From assembly GCA_964588695.1 (NCBI GenBank), contig CAZPQK010000011.1:1-64000 (forward strand): DNA of 64,000 bases, in the 5' to 3' direction. The DNA is from CAZPQK01 sp964588695 (GTDB lineage: Bacteria > Krumholzibacteriota > Krumholzibacteriia > WVZY01 > JAKEHA01). The stretch's first letter is position 1. Each line of letters begins with the position of its first letter. The position numbers were made by a program, and so were the translations under genes. This document shows, piece after piece, positions 25,308-32,148 of this stretch. The notes under the pieces were generated by a model. The model had not been told where the DNA came from, did not search any database, and worked only from the letters and a program-made list of their open reading frames with translations.

Positions 25308-26501
25308 CTAATGACGTTCCATTACCACGATCGTGACGTCATCCCACTCGTGATCGGGGCGGGCGTAGTCGCGCGCCGCGCTTAGCAGCGCCTGGGGAAG
25401 TTCGGCGGCGGGAATGGCCCTGTCGGCGAGTAGTTTGTTCATCGGAGCGCGGCCAAATTCCTCTCCGTCGCGTTCGATCTCTGCGATACCATCGCTAAAC
25501 AGGATCAGGCGATCGCCCGGGTGGAGCGAGACCACGACTTCGTTGCCCACGCGAAACGCTGACTTGTCGACAACCCCCAGGAGCAGACCGTCGGCCATGA
25601 CAACTTCGACAGTTCCGTCCGCACGAGACAGCAGCGGTCGCAAAAGTCCTCCGTTGGCGATGCGCACGGTTCCGTTCTCGGGGGCAACCACCGCGATCAT
25701 GACCCCCGCGAACACCTGGGGCGGGAATACTCGGTGAAACGATTCATTCATTTTTGCAAGCATGTCCCGTGAACTTGTCGGCGTCCCGTGGAATTCTTGA
25801 AACGCCGATTTCATCAGCATGGTGGTAAGCGCGGCTTGAATGCCATGACCGGTGGCGTCGGCAACCATCACCGCAAAATGCGAACCCGTCAGTGGGATTG
25901 TGTCCAGAATGTCTCCGCCGACATCAAACGCGGGTTCAAAAAGAGTGTGAACACCAATTTTGTCGGCGTGGGGAATAACGGTAGGCAGCATCATCTGCTG
26001 AATTTTGCGCGCCATGGTAAGTTCGTCGCGCAGCTCGTCGTGTTGCTGGGATAACTTGTCGTGCGCGACCTGGGCGCGATCCAACTCGTCGATCTTTCGA
26101 TTTAGCTGGGTCTCCAGCCGTCGAGTGGCGAGACCGTTGCGAATGACCAGCGAGAGCTGGTCGTTGTCCCAGGGCTTTTCCATGTACTGGAACAGTCCGA
26201 TTTCGTTGATGGCGCGGATCGCATTCTCTCGGTCCGAGTAGCCGGTCAGAAGAACCCGGACCGTGTCGGGGTGATGCTCCTTAACGCGCGCCAGAAAGTC
26301 GAGCCCGTTCATTTGGGGCATGAGAAAGTCAGAAATCACCAGATCGGCCGGAGAAGCCGCCAGCATTTCGAGGCCTGCGGCTCCCGAGTGAGCCGTGCGC
26401 ACGTCGAAATCACCTTCAAGAGAAAGGAACGACGAAAGACTTCGAGTGACAATCTCTTCGTCGTCGACGATCAAAATGGAATTATGCAGGTCGTTGGACA
26501 T
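25308..26501 (-). CDS. Response regulator with PP2C/SpoIIE-type phosphatase output
   Basis: A 397-residue two-domain signalling protein. The N-terminal receiver (about 1-120) has the acidic pocket SILIVDDEE, phosphoacceptor Asp in LVISDFLMPQMNG, LTGYSD and the conserved Lys in YMEKPWDND. A coiled-coil linker follows, then a SpoIIE-type Ser/Thr phosphatase domain (GGDILDTIPL, MVADATGHGIQAALTTM, LFSDGIAEIERDGEEFG). Such RsbU/HsbR-like proteins usually dephosphorylate an anti-sigma-factor antagonist. No STAS or kinase gene is nearby. The ATG 26501 was preferred over an upstream TTG. Confidence 0.92.
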   Translation of the reverse strand: MSNDLHNSILIVDDEEIVTRSLSSFLSLEGDFDVRTAHSGAAGLEMLAASPADLVISDFLMPQMNGLDFLARVKEHHPDTVRVLLTGYSDRENAIRAINEIGLFQYMEKPWDNDQLSLVIRNGLATRRLETQLNRKIDELDRAQVAHDKLSQQHDELRDELTMARKIQQMMLPTVIPHADKIGVHTLFEPAFDVGGDILDTIPLTGSHFAVMVADATGHGIQAALTTMLMKSAFQEFHGTPTSSRDMLAKMNESFHRVFPPQVFAGVMIAVVAPENGTVRIANGGLLRPLLSRADGTVEVVMADGLLLGVVDKSAFRVGNEVVVSLHPGDRLILFSDGIAEIERDGEEFGRAPMNKLLADRAIPAAELPQALLSAARDYARPDHEWDDVTIVVMERH

Positions 26502-26580
26502 TTCGACAGTTATAGCCAACCTCAGACCCTAACTCCAGCCCAATCGTCGACAAGGTTGGGAAACCCGCAGCCCTCTGCGC

Positions 26581-26610
26581 TTGGCGAACCCGAACCGATT
26601 GGGCTACAAT
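26581..26610 (+). promoter_or_regulatory. Possible promoter for thyX
   Basis: TTGGCG (26581-26586), 18-bp spacer, TACAAT (26605-26610), about 38 bp before the thyX start, in the divergent gap with the phosphatase gene. Confidence 0.45.
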
Positions 26611-26647
26611 CAGCCATCGACTAACCATTATCAGAAGGAAGCAAGCG

Positions 26648-27595
26648 TTGACCAACGCCAATGACATATCTGCGCCGCAACAGGCCGAACGCGTTTCGCG
26701 ACCAAACGCCCCCGAACTGGACGCCATTCTGGGCGAGCCGCTGAAGGTGCTCGACGACGGATTTATTCGAGTTGTTGACTACATGGGCACCGACGAGTCC
26801 ATCGTCCAGGCCGCTCGAGTGTCTTACGGTAAGGGCACCAAGAAGGTCCACGAGGACCGGGGCTTGATTCGCTACCTGCTGCGGCACTGGCATACAACAC
26901 CGTTTGAAATGTGCGAGATAAAACTGCACGTGCGGGTACCGATGGATGCGTGGCGTCAATGGATTCGTCACCGAACCGCCAACGTGAATGAATATTCGAC
27001 GCGTTATTCGGTTGCGATTGACGCCAGCCAAAAAACCGAGCCGAACCAGTGGCGGGTGCAGTCCAAAGGCAATCGGCAGGGAAGCGATGGCAACCTGGAT
27101 GTTGCCGCCGGTACTCACCACACCGAGCGCGAACGTCACCTGCAGAATCTTGCGCGCGAGATTTACGAAGAGCGGCTCGACGCCGGCATCGCCCGCGAAC
27201 AAGCGCGCAAAGACTTGCCGCTGTCTACCTACACCGAGGCGTATTGGAAGGTGGATCTGCACAACTTGATGCACTTTGTCCGTCTGCGCGCCGACGCTCA
27301 CGCGCAGCTCGAGATTCGCGAGTACGCGCGGGTCATTGGCGAAGAGATCATGGCGCGCTGGTGTCCGATTACCTGGGAGGCGTTTCGCGACTACCGGTCC
27401 GACTCGTTGTCGTTGACGGCGTTGGAGATTCCGATCGTGCAGTTGCTTTCCAAAGGCGATCTGGATGGTGCAGTGGCGGCGATTCGTGATCTCGGGTGGC
27501 TTGAGCAAGGCAAGAAGGGGCTCAAGCGGAATCGTGAACGTAACGAGTTGGAAGACAAGTTGCGCGCGCTGGGCATGCCCATCCCCTGGCGGTAG
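26648..27595 (+). CDS. thyX: FAD-dependent thymidylate synthase ThyX
   Basis: Flavin-dependent dUMP methylation to dTMP using methylene-THF and NADPH; it frees the cell from needing ThyA/DHFR coupling. The 315-residue protein has the defining motif RHRTANVNEYSTRY (from Arg107), plus TPFEMCEIKLHVRVP before it and FVRLRADAHAQLEIREYA near the substrate site. It is longer than minimal ThyX proteins (about 220-250) because of insertions and a charged C-terminal extension. The start is TTG after a GGAAG element. No thyA was seen. Confidence 0.94.
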   Translation: MTNANDISAPQQAERVSRPNAPELDAILGEPLKVLDDGFIRVVDYMGTDESIVQAARVSYGKGTKKVHEDRGLIRYLLRHWHTTPFEMCEIKLHVRVPMDAWRQWIRHRTANVNEYSTRYSVAIDASQKTEPNQWRVQSKGNRQGSDGNLDVAAGTHHTERERHLQNLAREIYEERLDAGIAREQARKDLPLSTYTEAYWKVDLHNLMHFVRLRADAHAQLEIREYARVIGEEIMARWCPITWEAFRDYRSDSLSLTALEIPIVQLLSKGDLDGAVAAIRDLGWLEQGKKGLKRNRERNELEDKLRALGMPIPWR

Positions 27596-27597
27596 TT

Positions 27598-28008
27598 TTG
27601 GGACAGCAACGCCTCGTAGACCCTAAGACGCTTCGTGCTCACGAAGACTTCGATCCCGACCGCGCGCGTCGCGTGCTGGGCGCGATCCGCAAACGCGGTA
27701 TTTTCTTTCCGCCGGTGCTGATCGACGACAAGTCCCTGGTGATTCTCGACGGCCACCACCGCTGGTGGGCAGGCAAACACATGGGTTGCGAATTCATCCC
27801 CTGTTACTGCATTGACTATCTTAATAGTAACGAGATCGAAGTTTATACTCGACGAAGCGAGATTGACGTAACCAAGGCTTCGGTCCTGGAGGTGGGGCTA
27901 AGCAATACCGTCTATCCGCTTAAGACCACACGGCACGTCTACACACTGCCCGAAGACCTGCACGCGTATTCTCTCGACGAACTCCTTCCAGTTGACACCG
28001 ACGGTTAA
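27598..28008 (+). CDS. ParB/Srx-fold protein, SerK/SbnI-like
   Basis: A 136-residue single-domain member of the ParB/sulfiredoxin superfamily. The signature DGHHR (51-55) and the later KTTRH (109-113) match, by recollection, the free L-serine kinases SerK (archaea) and SbnI (Staphylococcus), which phosphorylate serine to O-phosphoserine. Chromosome-partition ParB has GERR and extra DNA-binding domains, both missing here. The start is TTG two bases after thyX, and the 3' end overlaps the next gene by 17 bp. Serine kinase is an inference; a plain ParB-like nuclease label is the conservative alternative. Confidence 0.72.
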   Translation: MGQQRLVDPKTLRAHEDFDPDRARRVLGAIRKRGIFFPPVLIDDKSLVILDGHHRWWAGKHMGCEFIPCYCIDYLNSNEIEVYTRRSEIDVTKASVLEVGLSNTVYPLKTTRHVYTLPEDLHAYSLDELLPVDTDG

Positions 28009-28609
28009 ACTACCTGATCTCACCGACAAGCGCGGAGAACGTTCCGCTCGCCGAGCGATCGTCGGAATGTCGCTTGCGTTCGGCGTGGCGCTGGTTGGGG
28101 TTTCTTTCTTGGTGACCTGGTTGCGACGAGCGCCGTTGATGTCGCTGCTGAGCGGTGTCGGGCCGCCGTCGCTACTTTGGGGTGCCGGAATGGGAGCGCT
28201 TTGCGGCGTTGTCGCTGTTGTGACAGTGGACCTTGCGCCGGCCTTGCGCGCGTTTCGACGGCTGGTCGCCGATGCCTACGACGGGGTGCGGCCACGAGTG
28301 TGGGATTCGGCGATCATCGCAGCGTCGGCCGGAGTGGGCGAGGAATTGCTATTTCGAGGCGCGCTGCAACCGATTGTCGGCCTGTGGCCCGCCGCCATTC
28401 TGTTTGTGGTGTTTCATGGTGTGGTTCGAATCAAGTCCTGGGCACGGGCAGCTTTCGCGATGTTCCTGCTGGCCGCAGGGGTGGGATTGGGATATCTAGC
28501 GGAGTCGCAAGGCGTGGCTGCAAGTATATGTGGTCACGTTGTTTACGACTTTGCGGTCTTGCTTGGTATCGGCTGGCGTTTTGAATCGTGGCTGCAACGG
28601 AATGAATAG
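27992..28609 (+). CDS. CPBP family intramembrane metalloprotease
   Basis: A 205-residue polytopic membrane protein of the CPBP/Abi (Rce1-like) family. The catalytic EExxxR motif is E117-E118-L-L-F-R122 in GVGEELLFRG, followed by second-motif FHGVVR and third-motif GHVVYDF, each contributing a His or Asp/Asn expected at the metal site. Family members cleave prenylated or peptide substrates in membranes or give bacteriocin self-immunity. The start is TTG at 27992 inside the end of the SerK-like gene; the resulting overlap of 17 bp makes this start likely but not certain. Confidence 0.83.
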   Translation: MTPTVKLPDLTDKRGERSARRAIVGMSLAFGVALVGVSFLVTWLRRAPLMSLLSGVGPPSLLWGAGMGALCGVVAVVTVDLAPALRAFRRLVADAYDGVRPRVWDSAIIAASAGVGEELLFRGALQPIVGLWPAAILFVVFHGVVRIKSWARAAFAMFLLAAGVGLGYLAESQGVAASICGHVVYDFAVLLGIGWRFESWLQRNE

Positions 28610-28626
28610 AAAACCCGTACGCGGTG

Positions 28627-28632
28627 TATAAT
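28627..28632 (+). promoter_or_regulatory. TATAAT -10 element
   Basis: A perfect TATAAT 53 bp before the gene at 28685. No matching -35 could be found. A small hairpin CCCGC-AAGC-GCGGG (28652-28665) lies in the would-be leader. Confidence 0.35.
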
Positions 28633-28684
28633 CGTCATCGGCAGCTGATACCCCGCAAGCGCGGGATTCCCGAGAGGTAGCACC

Positions 28685-29458
28685 ATGTTCGGTCTCTGGC
28701 AAACGGCTCGAGCCAACCGCGAAAATATTCTCTACACCATCGTTACAGTGTTTCTGTTGGAGCGCGTGCGCCGTGGATGGAACCGCATAGGCCATCGTGC
28801 TGACCGCGGCGAATTGGCATTGGAAGATGTCGAACGCAAGCAGCAGTGGTTTATGTTCCGCGCCGCCATGTTGTATGCGGTTCCGTTGTTACTGCCGATG
28901 GTTAAATACGTGTTTCGCTCCGCGACAGAGTTGTCGACCTACGTTCCCGCGTTAGCCGGTTTTTCAAACGTCTGGTCGCTAATTGTGGTGGCGGTTCTGG
29001 TGGAATCGTTCCTGGCAATTGTCATCTACAACCTGCTCGGTATTTACGTTGAGCACATGAACCGCGCATTCGGCGTGTTTGGTTGGGTCGGCAAGCGGGT
29101 GGCTTCAACTTCGCAAAGCGCGCTAAACGCTGGTGTGGCTGCGGGTGCGAAAATGAAGGACGCAACGGTCAACGCCTCAGGGGTGGTCGCCGCCGGGCTA
29201 AGGAAAGGGGTTCGTGGCGCGTTTGCCGAGGGCGTCAAGGCTTCGCGCGCGACGGTTGGATTGGCCGCCACGACGCTAACCAAAGGAAACCAGGCCGTCG
29301 GCAAAGGCGCGATACAGGTTGCGGAATTCACTCGTTCCGCCGGACGAGCCACCGAGTCCGTGGCTGCCCCCGCCATCCGCTGGTGGGAACGGCACACCAA
29401 GGACGACGCGCGCCCCAAGCTTACTCCCGACTCCCAACGCGAGCGAGTTTCGCGGTGA
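28685..29458 (+). CDS. Uncharacterised membrane protein with repeat-like amphipathic tail
   Basis: I do not recognise this 257-residue protein. Residues 1-120 hold hydrophobic segments (ILYTIVTVFLLERV, WFMFRAAMLYAVPLLLPMV, and a long LIVVAVLVESFLAIVIYNLL), so it is anchored in the membrane. Residues 130-230 are an Ala/Gly/Lys/Thr-rich, cysteine-free amphipathic stretch with spaced elements such as AGVAAGAKMKDAT, AAGLRKGVRGAFAEGVKAS and GKGAIQVAEFTRSAGRA, recalling LEA or phasin proteins. It has its own -10-like element and is separated from the CPBP gene by 75 bp. Confidence 0.75.
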   Translation: MFGLWQTARANRENILYTIVTVFLLERVRRGWNRIGHRADRGELALEDVERKQQWFMFRAAMLYAVPLLLPMVKYVFRSATELSTYVPALAGFSNVWSLIVVAVLVESFLAIVIYNLLGIYVEHMNRAFGVFGWVGKRVASTSQSALNAGVAAGAKMKDATVNASGVVAAGLRKGVRGAFAEGVKASRATVGLAATTLTKGNQAVGKGAIQVAEFTRSAGRATESVAAPAIRWWERHTKDDARPKLTPDSQRERVSR

Positions 29459-29474
29459 CCATAGGAGTTTCGCG

Positions 29475-29864
29475 ATGAGCGTGCGGAGGGCCTTTAGCGG
29501 CGCACCGTGGGAATCACGCGCGGCGTATTGTCGCGCCATCCGCGTTGGCAATCGGGTGTGGGTGTCCGGCACCGCTCCCATGGACGGTGACAAAGTACAC
29601 GCGCCCGGCGACCCGTACGCCCAGGCGGTTCGTTGCTGGGACATCGTGAAGTCCGCAATGGCGGACGTCGGGTGCCCCATGTCAGCGGTTGTCCGCACGC
29701 GGATGTTTGTGACCGACATCTCCCATTCGGATGCCTTTTGTCGCGCGCACCACGAGGTTTTCGCCGACCACCCGCCAACCACGACCATGGTCGAGGTTCG
29801 CGCGCTCATCGCGCCGGAAATGCTCATCGAAGTTGAGGCCGAAGCAGTTCTTCCCCCGTCCTGA
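29475..29864 (+). CDS. RidA/YjgF/YER057c-family protein
   Basis: A 129-residue member of the RidA family; canonical RidA hydrolyses reactive enamine/imine intermediates. Recognisable features are RVWVSGTAPMDGD, DPYAQAVRCWDIVKSAMADVG, RTRMFVTDISHSDAF and a final IEVEAEAVLP. The expected active-site Arg is probably in VVRTRMFVTD. Start ATG 29475 is set by AGGAG seven bases upstream; longer in-frame starts would overlap the preceding gene. It begins 16 bp after that gene's stop. Divergent subfamilies exist, so imine-deaminase activity is likely but not assured. Confidence 0.85.
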   Translation: MSVRRAFSGAPWESRAAYCRAIRVGNRVWVSGTAPMDGDKVHAPGDPYAQAVRCWDIVKSAMADVGCPMSAVVRTRMFVTDISHSDAFCRAHHEVFADHPPTTTMVEVRALIAPEMLIEVEAEAVLPPS

Positions 29865-29954
29865 ACCTCTCCCTCCTCGTCACTGTAAATATTCGCGATT
29901 TACCTTTTCTGCGCTGGCGCGGCCCGGCGACTTTCATTAGTATTGGGACTACAC

Positions 29955-29973
29955 ACTGACTCAGCGTCAGTCA
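29955..29973. promoter_or_regulatory. Inverted repeat, candidate TetR operator
   Basis: ACTGAC-TCAGC-GTCAGT (29955-29971), overlapped by TGACT-N7-AGTCA (29957-29973). It lies about 41 bp before the start of the TetR-domain gene. Two nested palindromes of this kind are typical of sites bound by TetR dimers, so autorepression of the efflux operon is inferred. Confidence 0.6.
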
Positions 29974-30013
29974 TTAGATATTCATGTATTCAATAGGGGT
30001 ATTCGCAGGAACT

Positions 30014-32128
30014 ATGGGAATTGCTGAACGTCGAGAGCGCGAGCGAGAGCAGCGCCGCAACGACATCATTGACGGGGCCGAGAAAGTGTTTTTCGCGCAC
30101 GGTTTTGATAGCGCCACAATGGACGACGTGGCAGAGGCGGTCGAACTGAGCAAGGCCACGCTCTATCTGTACTTCGACAACAAACAGGATCTCATTCATG
30201 CGCTGGTGCTGCGGGCAAAGCGAGAGCTCCTGAAGCGGTACCGTGAGGCGGTATCGCGGCAGGACACCGGGCTGTGCCAGTTAGAGGCGATCGGTCGCGA
30301 GTGCGTTCAGTTTTATGTCGAGCACCCGGATTATTTCCACCTGCTGGGAGAGACCTCGGGCGAAGCGGCCGGAAGTGTGTCCGATACTCAGGCCAAAGAG
30401 GGCGACGAAATCCGCAAAGGTTTGATGGAGGTAACCACCGGAGCAATCCAAACCGGCCTGGACGATGGAACCATTACTGCGCCCATTCCGCCGCAAGTGT
30501 TAGCGATTATTCTGTGGGGACAAACCGTAGGGATGGTCCAACTGCTCGCTCACATCGGCCCACAGATGAAAGACCACTACGGCGTGAGTCGCGAGCAGGC
30601 GATGGAAGCGCATTTCGATTTTATCCACCGAGCGTTAGCGCGACCCGAAGAAAAACCCAAGCATAAAAGGAAATCAAAAACGATGCGCAAGTTAATGTGG
30701 GCCGCCGCAGCATTAACGCTGTTTCCTATTTCGGCTTCTGCCGTAACCCTCAGTTCGTTTTTGGGTAACGTAAGAGCCAACCATCCATTCTTTGCGAAAG
30801 AACAAATTGCCCAGGAAATTGCTGAGTCAACTCGTCGACGTACGCTAGGCGCCGAAGATTGGGTATTTACCGGCACGCCCAGTTTTACTCACAGCGAGCC
30901 CCTGGCAACCGGGCCGTTCACCCCGGAACGAGTCGATATTCTGGACCTCAACGGGGAGGTCGGGCGCTCCTATTGGAGCAACGGTGGCCGGCTGTCGTTG
31001 GGCTGGCAAACCGAGGTCACCGATCAGAAACTCCCCGATTTGTTTTTTCCGGGACCCGGCGGGGTTACATCGATTTCGCTAGGTCCTAGCACGTTCTATG
31101 CGAACACGCTTCGGGCCACCTACACGCTGCCGCTATTGCGCAACCGCGGGGGGTACCTCGATCGCCTGGAATACGAACTCGCGGCGTTTGACGTCGATAT
31201 CAGCAGAGTCGCTGCCGAGGAGAACCAGGAAAATTTCTTGCTGGAGTCAGGCGTTACCTTTTTGGAATGGGTGTTGGTGCATGAACAACGCGCTATTGCT
31301 CAGGATCGATTGTTGTTGGCCGAAGATGAACTCGAGCGCACCCAAAGAAAGCTGCGATCGAATCTGGTGGACAAAGTTGATGTGCTTCGCGCAGAAGACG
31401 CGGTGCAGTCGGCGCGCAATGGCTTGCTGCTGCTGGACTCGCATTGGCAGGCGATTCGTGCAGAACTTCAGACCATTGCTGGCGACGACTGGAGTAGCCA
31501 ACGGCCGGAGTTCGACCTGTTCGACTTGCCGACTGCTGATGACGTGGAATCGCTGGTCGCCGAGGTTACAGAGAGTTCGCGTTTGGTCGAGCTTCTCGAC
31601 GCCCAGCAACATCGCCTGACGGTGTCGAGCGAGGGCGTTTCCGAAGCGGGGCGGGCGTCGTTCGACTTGTTTTTGTCCGGCGCATTAAAGGGCGGCGATG
31701 ACGACCTCGGCGGATCTCTTGAAATGACGGAGCCTGATGTAACCGTCGGTGCGCAAATCGTGTATCCGTTTGGTCGACGCACCACCACCGCAGATCTGGA
31801 AACCGCGCGTCTGCGTTCGCGACAGATCGACCTGGCCCGAGCCGACGCGAAGAGATCCCTCGAAGCGGGCGCGCGTCGGGTGCTGGTGCAGCTTACCCAA
31901 CTCGACGATGTCATTTCAGCCAACCTTAACCAGATCGAAACCGCGCGAACCAAGACTGCCGAAGAGCTACGGCTGTACAACCGCGGCCGCGGCGACCTGA
32001 CGTTTGTAATTCAAAGTAGAGACAACGAGGCTGCACTACGTGCGACGTACGCGCAGAACGCAGCTCTTTATCAAACGCTTTGGCTGCAGTACCGCGCCCT
32101 GGCTGACCAACTCCTAACGTCACCCTAA
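30014..32128 (+). CDS. TetR-family regulator domain read in frame into a TolC-family channel
   Basis: One open frame of 704 codons. Residues 1-215 are a TetR/AcrR repressor: a helix-turn-helix (GFDSATMDDVAEAVELSKATLYLYF) and a ligand-binding region ending in FDFIHRALARPEE. Then comes a basic linker and, with no stop, a signal peptide and an outer-membrane efflux protein. Fusing a DNA-binding protein to an exported channel is not physically sensible, so internal initiation at 30683 is expected, or a base is missing in the assembly. ATG 30014 has an AGGA site and was chosen over 29984. Confidence 0.8.
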   Translation: MGIAERREREREQRRNDIIDGAEKVFFAHGFDSATMDDVAEAVELSKATLYLYFDNKQDLIHALVLRAKRELLKRYREAVSRQDTGLCQLEAIGRECVQFYVEHPDYFHLLGETSGEAAGSVSDTQAKEGDEIRKGLMEVTTGAIQTGLDDGTITAPIPPQVLAIILWGQTVGMVQLLAHIGPQMKDHYGVSREQAMEAHFDFIHRALARPEEKPKHKRKSKTMRKLMWAAAALTLFPISASAVTLSSFLGNVRANHPFFAKEQIAQEIAESTRRRTLGAEDWVFTGTPSFTHSEPLATGPFTPERVDILDLNGEVGRSYWSNGGRLSLGWQTEVTDQKLPDLFFPGPGGVTSISLGPSTFYANTLRATYTLPLLRNRGGYLDRLEYELAAFDVDISRVAAEENQENFLLESGVTFLEWVLVHEQRAIAQDRLLLAEDELERTQRKLRSNLVDKVDVLRAEDAVQSARNGLLLLDSHWQAIRAELQTIAGDDWSSQRPEFDLFDLPTADDVESLVAEVTESSRLVELLDAQQHRLTVSSEGVSEAGRASFDLFLSGALKGGDDDLGGSLEMTEPDVTVGAQIVYPFGRRTTTADLETARLRSRQIDLARADAKRSLEAGARRVLVQLTQLDDVISANLNQIETARTKTAEELRLYNRGRGDLTFVIQSRDNEAALRATYAQNAALYQTLWLQYRALADQLLTSP
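30683..32128 (+). CDS. TolC family outer membrane efflux protein (internal start)
   Basis: The 481-residue product from ATG 30683 begins with a clean signal peptide (MRKLMWAAAALTLFPISASA), has two long helical hairpin repeats rich in Gln/Glu/Arg (for example RSNLVDKVDVLRAEDAV and YNRGRGDLTFVIQSRDNEA), and belongs to the outer-membrane factor family that forms trimeric channel-tunnels. AAAAGG lies about 12 bases upstream of the ATG. It would work with the RND permease encoded 20 bp downstream. The whole segment also lies in frame with the TetR domain ahead of it. Confidence 0.8.
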   Translation: MRKLMWAAAALTLFPISASAVTLSSFLGNVRANHPFFAKEQIAQEIAESTRRRTLGAEDWVFTGTPSFTHSEPLATGPFTPERVDILDLNGEVGRSYWSNGGRLSLGWQTEVTDQKLPDLFFPGPGGVTSISLGPSTFYANTLRATYTLPLLRNRGGYLDRLEYELAAFDVDISRVAAEENQENFLLESGVTFLEWVLVHEQRAIAQDRLLLAEDELERTQRKLRSNLVDKVDVLRAEDAVQSARNGLLLLDSHWQAIRAELQTIAGDDWSSQRPEFDLFDLPTADDVESLVAEVTESSRLVELLDAQQHRLTVSSEGVSEAGRASFDLFLSGALKGGDDDLGGSLEMTEPDVTVGAQIVYPFGRRTTTADLETARLRSRQIDLARADAKRSLEAGARRVLVQLTQLDDVISANLNQIETARTKTAEELRLYNRGRGDLTFVIQSRDNEAALRATYAQNAALYQTLWLQYRALADQLLTSP

Positions 32129-32148
32129 TCGAGACAGAAAGCTAAGCC

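Noticed and set aside
26621..27508. 295-codon minus-strand frame opposite thyX
   Set aside because: Lies wholly in the complement of thyX, whose motifs are unmistakable.
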